64,000 nucleotides of DNA, taken from Polyporus tsugae (taxonomy: Eukaryota > Basidiomycota > Agaricomycetes > Polyporales > Polyporaceae). Below the pieces are notes generated by a model that did not search any database, was not told the DNA's origin, and worked only from the letters and a program-made list of their open reading frames with translations. The DNA is taken from contig JAHRBS010000004.1 of the NCBI GenBank assembly GCA_024305745.1, positions 2,790,001-2,854,000 of the forward strand, read 5' to 3'. Made by a program: the position numbers and the translations under genes. Each line of letters starts with the position of its first letter. Position 1 is the stretch's first letter. Positions 57,328 through 64,000 of the stretch are shown one piece after another.

Positions 57328-59855
57328 TCACCTACGCTTGCTGAGCTTCCTCCCCGCCTTCGCCCCATCCATCTTTGCGAACTCGCGCTCGCGCGCAAGT
57401 TCCGCCTCCTTCACGTAGTCGACCGCAAAGATGCCCTGGAGAGGGATCTCGGGCGGCTGCCCCGACTTCGCGCGCTCCTTCTCCCGCTTCGCCTCCTCCC
57501 TCTCGCGCTTCGCCTCTTCTTTCTCGCGTTTCTTGCGCTCCTCTCTCGTCTCCTCCCGCGGCGGCTCTGCGAACCGCACCTTGGCGGCGAACATCGCTGC
57601 CGTCGTGTTCGAAGGCATGGAGGACTCGGGCTGCGGCGCCCCGGACGTGTGCTTCTTTCTCAAGAGCTTCGGCCCGTGACTGATCGGGATGTCCTTCGCG
57701 CGCACCTGCTGTTGTTGTTGCTGCTGCTGCGATGTGGCTGACGCCGACGTCCCAGGGACGGAAGTCAGCGAAGGCGCCGACGGTCTGTGTCGCTGAGCGA
57801 GGATCTCGACGTGCGCTTGCCCCTGCTGTAGGTTCTGATGCTGTTGCAGCGGCGCAGGCATAACGAGCCTCTTTGGGAGATGTCGTGGGAGCAGCGACGG
57901 CGCTTTGTCTTGCTGACGTTGAGGTGGGAGCGCGATATCCGGCCGGGGGACGACGTTAGAGGGGGGGAGCTCGGGACGTGGGTGAATCGTCGACGCTGGT
58001 CGGGAGCCCGAGTTGTGCCGACTTGGCGGTGCATTGGGGAAGCCAGACCCAGACGACGAATAGGGATTCAGGAGCGGAGGAGACACTTGAGGTGCATCGC
58101 CGTACGCGGGCGGGGACGGCGTCTGAGACAGCTGACGCTCGAGCACACGTTGCGCCTCTGGAGAAGGTTGTTGAGCCTGCGGCCGGGGCATCCGCGAGGC
58201 GCGCATCTCCGCAACAGGAACAGAAAAGTTGGACATCGTAGGAGTCGGGTCCATGGCCAGGTTCATGTGTACATTACTGTACTGGTCTGGGGTAGAAGGA
58301 GGTTGGCCGGTCTGAGGTACGCGCCGCTGAACCGGCAATACGAGCGGACTTCTGGGAGGTGAGAGAACCTGGAAGTTCTCGGCGGGGGGCATTTCGGGCA
58401 GGACAGTTGGGTCCACTTGCGCGCCATTACCGACAGCTTGGGGTTGGTATTGCGAGAACGATGGAAAAATCTGGCCGGGGTCAATGCCGACTGAGACACT
58501 GTCGTAGGCTTGGACAGGTTTGCGTTTGGGCTACAATCGATAAACAATTGGGCATGAGTGGTATTGTCAGAAGCACGGACCTTGGAGGGCTGGTGAGCCG
58601 AGGCGCCCGAGTCTGGGTTGCGGGCAGAGCCTGTCGCTTTGGCGATTGCCTCGTACGGCCCGCCGTGGTGCCACGCGAAACCAAGGGGATCAGACTCATC
58701 GAGTTCATCTATGCTATCCAAGTCGCGCGGAGGAGTAGAGATGCTGGGATTCTTGCTGTTCCTCCTGCGACTGGGAAGTGGAGCAGAGGGGGTTTCGGGT
58801 GGCGGTGCAGGAATGGGCACAGTCGAAGGGCGAGGCGGAACATCGATGGTAGCCGGCGGGGAATGCAGTTCTGGAGCTGAAGCATTGCGGGGACTAATTC
58901 TTGGATGGACGGCAGAAGACTTGCTCGAGGAAGTCTTCGTTACAGGTGCAGGCGCATCGTTCCTCGACTGCGGGACAGTATGAGCGCTGGAAGAACGAGC
59001 GGAGGATATGGGTCGCGGCTCAGAGAGAGAACGCTTCTCGGGTGGCGAAGGCGTAGAGACTGTGGGTGCCTTCGGTTCTCTCAGTAAATGGCGGTGAGTA
59101 GACGAGGGCGGTGAACTGGAAGGAGTCTGAGGATTGGACGAGGAAGAGGCGCTTTCGGAATCAGAGTAGGGCGGCGGGGGTTGCCAATATATTTGAGCGG
59201 CAGCAGAAGCAGAGGTGTGCACGGGGGAAGGCCGGGTCGTATTTTCGGGGAGGTCTTCTCGTGAGGACCTTCGACGATTGGAACGGAGGGGAGATGGAGG
59301 GGTAACGGGAGGGGGAGGGGGAACGGGGATGACTCTTGCAGAGTTTGATCGCGAGAGGTTTTGCGGCAGAGATGGAGGAGGTCCATACGGAGCGGATTGA
59401 GAACGAGAATGTCGAGGAGGAATAACGACATCTGGGCCGGCCAAATGGCGCATGCGGGGAGGGAGATTAGTGTGGTCAACCTGGGACTCATCGTCTGGGA
59501 GAGTTGGAGCGTAGTCAGAAAAGGTACCGGAGAGACTTGCAGGGTAGATCTCCTCGCGGTCGTTCATACTGAAAAAGTGGGGATTGGAACGCGGATCCGG
59601 AGAAAAGGCGGGGTCGGCGATGAAGGAGTTGGGGAAGTGCCTGCCAGAGGGATAAGGATATTGGTGGTGCATGATTGGAGGAAACTGGGGGGGAAAATGA
59701 GGCGCTTGGAGAGGGTAAGATAGAGGAAAGGACTGAGCGGGAGGGTAGGGGCCAGGATAGGCGAAGCCGCCTATGGGGGGCCCCGGGAGGAGATGGGGCG
59801 GAATGGAGATAGACTGGCGGGAGGGGTCATCGTGCGGAGGAAAATATGAAAACAT
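57328..59855 (-). CDS. Large disordered Pro/Ser/Gln-rich protein (tentatively Pal1-like)
   Basis: About 810 residues in two exons joined by an intron near 58510-58585. It is almost wholly low complexity: Pro-rich N-terminus (LLPGPPIGGFAYPGPYPP), Ser-rich middle, poly-Gln run (57,700-57,730), and a charged Glu/Arg/Lys helix near the end (EETREERKKREKEEAKRERE). The only ordered-looking patches are DSIDELDESDPLGFAWHHGG followed by PYEAIAKA, then SVSVGIDPGQIFPSF after the intron, plus IFAVDYVKEAELAREREFAK at the C-terminus. The HHGGPYEAI patch faintly recalls the Pal1 cell-morphology family; I would not rely on it. The start is the ATG at 59855, facing SLD2. Confidence 0.75.
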
Positions 59856-60154
59856 GGGCCAGTGCGACCTGGGGGGAGCAGGTCAGGGCGGATGACGAAG
59901 GGCTCCTCAGAGCAGACCAAAGAGCGAGCGAGAGGCGGGGACAAAAACGCTGAGCTGCCAGTGTGAGCGTGCTCCAACGCTCGCACTGGCAGGACTGGCA
60001 GTGGCAGTGGCACTGACCCTCTCAGCACTCGCCCCGGCCCTGCCCTTTCCGGTCACAGCCACGTGCTCCTCCCCGTTCAGCGAGACGCCCACAAGCTGGG
60101 TTCTCCGTCCACGCGCCTGCACGCGTCCCGTCCTGCCCTCCCCCTCCACATCCA
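59856..60154. promoter_or_regulatory. Divergent promoter between the disordered-protein gene and SLD2
   Basis: 299 bp. It contains a small inverted pair, TGCCAGTGTGAGCG (59957) facing CGCTCGCACTGGCA (59977). No TATA box. Confidence 0.45.
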
Positions 60155-61925
60155 ATGGACGTCGCTGCCCTTCGCGCTGAGATCAAGGCTTGGGAACGCC
60201 ACTTTAGGGCATCCCATGGCAGAGACCCCTCCATACAGGAAATAAAGGACCAGCCACCCATCGGTACGTCCCATCCACCCCTCTCCTCCATCCACCGTGT
60301 TCACCGGGAATGCAGCCGCAAAGTATAAGCTCTACAAGTCCCTCTCAAAGGCCGGCCCCTCGCGCACTTTCTCCCAGCCCGCTCGCTCTCCTTCTCCCCC
60401 ATCCTCTGCGCCACGTCAACTGCTTGCCTCATCCATCCTACCCAAGGCTCGAGCGGTCAAGGTTGATCCTCCCTCCTCGACTTCCAATCCCTTCTCTCCT
60501 GTCAAAAACAGAAAGAAGTACCAGGATCCTGCTTCATCCTCGCAACGTGCATCTAATCAATCGCGTTCTAATCCATTCGCTACCCCATCCAAGCCAAAGA
60601 ACAAACCACATGCCCCCCGCCGCTCCCCTTCTCCAGACCCGTTTCCGCCCATCGAGCCCCTCGTTCTGGTACCCCTGTCCCCCGCAGTCGATTCCCCAGT
60701 CACACGAGCACGTAAACGCCTTCGTGGAGACCAGGTCTTACCTTCTCCGGTCAAAGAGAAGCGTGCACGTGTAGCGTCCCAAGCTGCGCTCTCCTTTACT
60801 GGCCATGCTGCTCCCCGTCATAGCCCGGACGCTTCGGACGGAGATGACTTCCCTGCCGACCTCAATGACACCATTATCGATGAAACGCCCATGAAACCTC
60901 GCACCGGCGGGAAGAACTTCAAGGCGCTCTTCGAAGATACACTCACGAACGCTGACAATCGTCCCATGAAGGCTCTTCCTTCGTCTCAGAAGATGACCAT
61001 CTCTTCAGTCCCTAGCTCCAGTCTCAAGAGGGAGAGATCTAGAGCGCTTACACCTTCCTCGGATGAGGAGGCCGACTGGACCGTCAAGCCCAAACTGAAG
61101 AGCCTTGAAACGTTCCGCTTGATGTCCGCCATGTCTGGCCGGTCTGGCACGCGTACCGTGAACGGAAAACGGGGCATACCGGGGTCACTCGTGCCGACCA
61201 AGGACGACTTACATTCGGCCGTCGGTCCGCCCACCGCCTCTCAGTCCGGCATCCCTTCGAACCAATCTAGCACCTCCAACCCTTTGCGAGCAACCAACAA
61301 ACGCACACTTCCTGATGACCTTGACGATGCTAACGCAACCGATTCGAATACCCTCCTGAACCTGCCTCTTATACCCCCTTCCCCTCCTCCCCCAGATGCA
61401 TCGAAAACGTCGCGTCCCAGGTACGCCGAGAAAGGCAAAAGGAAGTCCGGTCCCTTCGGTCGGAAGAAGGTCAAGCTACTGCCGGATGCTGAAAGCGCCT
61501 GTGAGGACGAGTCGGAAAGTCCAGAGGATGGCGAGATCCAAGTCAGGGAAATCGACCCTCTGGCGCGGTTACCCCAGGTCGATCCGGTAGACGATACCGG
61601 ATCCGACTGGGAGACGCACTGGCGAACACAAGAGGGGCCGAACGATCCTGCCACCCTTTCGACGTCTTCTGTCGATCCGGGAAGGCTCGAGGTGAACCTG
61701 CCTGCCGAGCTTCAGCGAGTGCTGGCCATATCCCCAGGCGGCCGTAGGAGGGAGGCAGAGGAGGAGAAGGTTGTGCGAGGACTTCTGTACGGGAGCAGGG
61801 AGACTCATTACGACGCTAGTAAAGGAGGAGATATTTGGGACGTCGGGGAAGAGTCCGAGCATGGTGAAGGCACCGAGGAAGAGTGGGAAGGCGAGCCTGT
61901 GCCCTGGGAGGTGGGGGAGTTGTAG
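60155..61925 (+). CDS. SLD2: DNA replication regulator Sld2 (Drc1/RecQL4 N-terminus-like)
   Basis: CDK-regulated initiator that binds Dpb11 and helps load the CMG helicase. The first exon encodes MDVAALRAEIKAWERHFRAS, then GRDPSIQEIKDQPPIA; after intron 60264-60315 it continues AAKYKLYKSL. This is the Sld2/RecQL4 N-terminal homology (ELKxWExxF, GRxPsxxDIK, IAxKYKxYK). The rest is disordered with CDK-type sites (FSPVKNRKK, PSPVKEKR) and an acidic C-terminus. Translation from 60155 makes an unbroken join, so the in-frame Met at 60297, which lies inside the intron, is not the start. About 570 residues. Confidence 0.92.
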
Positions 61926-62522
61926 GGCTGTGTAACAGTATGTGTCCACTGTTCTGTACGCATTGCTCACGTTGATCTACATGGTTCGATTGGCGGTGTA
62001 CAATCGTCTCGCAAGAGGACTGTGGTCGTGCGCGTCCAGCACGGATGTCGTTCTATGGCATAAACATGCTCCCCAGGGAGGTGTGTTCGAGGCGTGTTGG
62101 GACTCTCGTGAGTCGCGTGCTATCGTCTTATGGGCGGCTGTGCGCTCTTCGCCTGCGTTCCAGGAGAGCTTATGTCCTCGTTGAGTATGCATGCTCACGA
62201 TTGCAGGTGTAAACCTGACTGTTCTATCAATGTGCGACAAGACACGACCAACATGCACCGGTAGGTGGACGGCGTTTCTGCCAGCGGTATATCTCCCTGC
62301 CCCCATCTCTCTCAGGGCCCCCTAACTCACACTGTTTGCGCACTAACGTGTGTTCCATCGAAGCACAACTCTGTCCAATTTGCGCCCTCTGATCCTCCAC
62401 GAAGCTTCATCTCATCTCGCCATATCTATTCCACATTGAACGTGCCAGTACCTCCCCCGAACCTTACGATCCACAGGCTTCAAAACCCAATAAGTACCCA
62501 CTCGATCCACAACTCTCCCGCC
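61926..62522. other. Intergenic region without a visible gene
   Basis: 597 bp between SLD2 and the F-box-like gene on the same strand. Short frames only. Confidence 0.45.
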
Positions 62523-64000
62523 ATGTCTTCTGGACAGTCTCTCTCACGTCGCTCCTCTCTTGTTGACTATATCTCGCAAATCCCGCGCCCGCGCCTCGCT
62601 AGCCTCCGTTCCCGCAAGTCTACGGTCTCCCTGAAGTCCACCGCCTCGACCAAGGTCGACAATTACACTCCGTACGCCGTCCACCAGCAGAAGATGAAGC
62701 CCATCATTCTCCGCGATGCAGACGCGACGCAGAAGCTCCTCGAGGCGATTCTCGAGACTCCTCAGGGCCGTCGCTCTGTTTCGCGCCTCGCGCGCACCTG
62801 CAAGGCCTTCAAGGAGCCGGCTTTGAACGTCCTCTGGCACGATCTAGACAGCCTCACTCCACTCCTCAGTCTATTTCCGAGCAACATACTGAAACGCGCC
62901 CGCAGGCCGGGCATGGGCCTGGTACGCCTTCTGTCTCAGTCGGCACCGCAAGCGTCGTTACTCACACAACTATTCACATCTTTTGCCCCTCCCTCCCTCC
63001 TCTCGCCGATATCCGAACAGACGAAGGCGCCAGAGCGCGACGATTGGACCCGAGTCCTCGCCTATGGAATGCGGGTGAAGAGCATCGGGTACGTAGAGAT
63101 GTCAGGGAACATCGCCCCTTCGATCCTCCCACTGCTCGAGGAGCACCGCCCGGCGACGTTCATCCTCCCCAACCTCACGTCGCTCACGTGGAAGGTCGAG
63201 ACCGCGGCAAACCTAGAGCGATGCCGCATGTTCCTCGCACCGTTTGTCGAGTCCATCCAACTCGAGGTGGGCTCGAAGAGTCCGCGCATCAACGACATCC
63301 TGGAGGAGATCGCGAACCACAAGGGCCTGAAGTCCTTCTCGTTCACGCTCCACACGAACCTCCCTGACAAGTTCACGGAGACGTTCCAGGACAACGTCAA
63401 GCTCGAGAAGCTTGCCCTCACTGCCCCCGGTGCGCTTGCGGCCAGGGTCGGCAAGTGGGCTTCCGGGCTTCCCCTTCTGAAGACGTTGGGCGTCGACCTC
63501 TCCGCGCGCTCGACCACCGCGGTCGAGGGTTTCTTCGATGACATCAGCCCCGGCTCTGGCTATTCGACCCCCAGCTCCGTTGGGGGCACAGACAGCGGTG
63601 TCTTTTCAGCTGACGAAGCGGACTTCTCCGAGGCACGCAAGGCAGCGGTGCGCCTAACGCGCGATGGGCCTCGCCGCGGAGCCTTCGCGAAATTGAGCAA
63701 CCTCACCCTGACGGGCGAGGCTGCCAACCTTACCATGTTCCTCAAGCACCTCACGAGCCCCCTCGCCCAGCTCGATTTGGTAATGGAGGACCCGCCCATG
63801 CCCCTCGACTGGCACAGCCTGTGCGTGGTCGTGTCCGACCAGTTTGCGGACACCTTACAGTCCCTGCGTATCTCCGCTACGAGTGCGTCGCGGTTTGGGG
63901 AGCTCGTCCGCGCGACGTCGCGAGGAGGGGACGCGCCCATGCATCACCTCCCGCTGACGTACTTCTCGATGCTGCCGCGTTTGTGGCGCTTCGAGGTCGA
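62523..64000 (+). CDS. F-box-like/LRR-type protein, 3' end outside window
   Basis: A single open frame of at least 492 codons from the ATG at 62523 runs off the end. A basic Ser-rich N-terminus is followed by an F-box-like helix set: ILETPQGRRSVSRLARTCKAFKEPALNVLWHDLDSLTPLLSLF, the usual form in agaricomycete F-box proteins. Then come irregular leucine-rich strands (LPNLTSLTWKVE, LEKLALTAPGAL, LPLLKTLGVDLS, LSNLTLTGEAANL, LAQLDLVMED). It would act as an SCF substrate adaptor; the target is unknown. No intron is needed in the visible part. Third codon positions are strongly GC-biased, unlike the flanking intergenic sequence. Confidence 0.8.
   Translation, partial: MSSGQSLSRRSSLVDYISQIPRPRLASLRSRKSTVSLKSTASTKVDNYTPYAVHQQKMKPIILRDADATQKLLEAILETPQGRRSVSRLARTCKAFKEPALNVLWHDLDSLTPLLSLFPSNILKRARRPGMGLVRLLSQSAPQASLLTQLFTSFAPPSLLSPISEQTKAPERDDWTRVLAYGMRVKSIGYVEMSGNIAPSILPLLEEHRPATFILPNLTSLTWKVETAANLERCRMFLAPFVESIQLEVGSKSPRINDILEEIANHKGLKSFSFTLHTNLPDKFTETFQDNVKLEKLALTAPGALAARVGKWASGLPLLKTLGVDLSARSTTAVEGFFDDISPGSGYSTPSSVGGTDSGVFSADEADFSEARKAAVRLTRDGPRRGAFAKLSNLTLTGEAANLTMFLKHLTSPLAQLDLVMEDPPMPLDWHSLCVVVSDQFADTLQSLRISATSASRFGELVRATSRGGDAPMHHLPLTYFSMLPRLWRFEV

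Noticed and set aside
57838..58362. 174-codon Arg-rich forward frame
   Set aside because: Antisense to the Pro-rich disordered protein.
60297..61925. SLD2 starting at 60297
   Set aside because: That Met lies inside the intron; the upstream exon at 60155 encodes the conserved Sld2 N-terminus.

Overview
The window looks like a gene-dense chromosomal segment of a basidiomycete fungus, most likely a wood- or litter-degrading agaricomycete. The reasons are many introns of about 47-75 nt, very small exons, short intergenic gaps, a secreted CBM1-GH5 cellulase, F-box/LRR-type genes with no clear relatives, and conserved fungal housekeeping genes. No organism name can be read from the sequence. All gene models were assembled by hand from reading frames, splice signals (GT-AG, occasionally GC-AG) and recognised protein motifs, so exon edges are inferences except where a conserved motif fixes them.

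Layout. 1-4351 (-): 3'-truncated SNF2/RING helicase of the Rad5/HLTF/Uls1 type. 4352-9382: gene-poor block with a possible degenerate proline/serine-rich coding relic and a 1.25-kb TIR element (5827-7084) with a TA target duplication. 9383-10641 (-): RNase III-fold plus dsRNA-binding protein with lost catalytic residues. 11083-17649 (-): CHD/Mi-2/Mit1-like remodeler, sharing a short divergent promoter with exocyst SEC8 (17915-22712, +). 22858-24011 (-): LYR-motif protein. 24576-26331 (+): GH5 endoglucanase. 26732-29233 (+): LSG1 GTPase. 29536-31570 (+): FHA-domain checkpoint kinase. 31855-33282 (-): S-formylglutathione hydrolase. 33863-36680 (-): lipase with a long disordered N-terminus. 37319-39156 and 43120-48020 (+): two Kelch paralogues flanking a Kre9/Knh1-like secreted protein (39698-40498) and a tiny three-exon C2H2 gene (41618-41996). 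48262-53381 (-): RRP5, divergent from SF3A2/PRP11 (53696-54579, +). 54732-55387 and 55414-56021 (-): a degraded and an intact RNase T1-family gene in tandem. 57328-59855 (-): disordered proline-rich protein, divergent from SLD2 (60155-61925, +). 62523-64000 (+): 3'-truncated F-box-like protein.

Functional themes are ordinary: DNA repair and replication (Rad5-like, FHA kinase, Sld2), chromatin (CHD-like), ribosome biogenesis (Rrp5, Lsg1), splicing (SF3A2), secretion and polarity (Sec8, Kelch/Tea1-like) and secreted hydrolases. I see no biosynthetic cluster, CRISPR array, rRNA or tRNA gene.

The most striking feature is splicing architecture. At least five internal exons of 6-11 nt are needed to restore highly conserved motifs: GH5 RIPFAW, kinase HRDLK, lipase GHSMG, remodeler HQDLQA and the SF3A2 N-terminus. 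Two genes also have first coding exons of only 3-4 nt, and three introns use GC donors. Automated gene callers are likely to break these genes.
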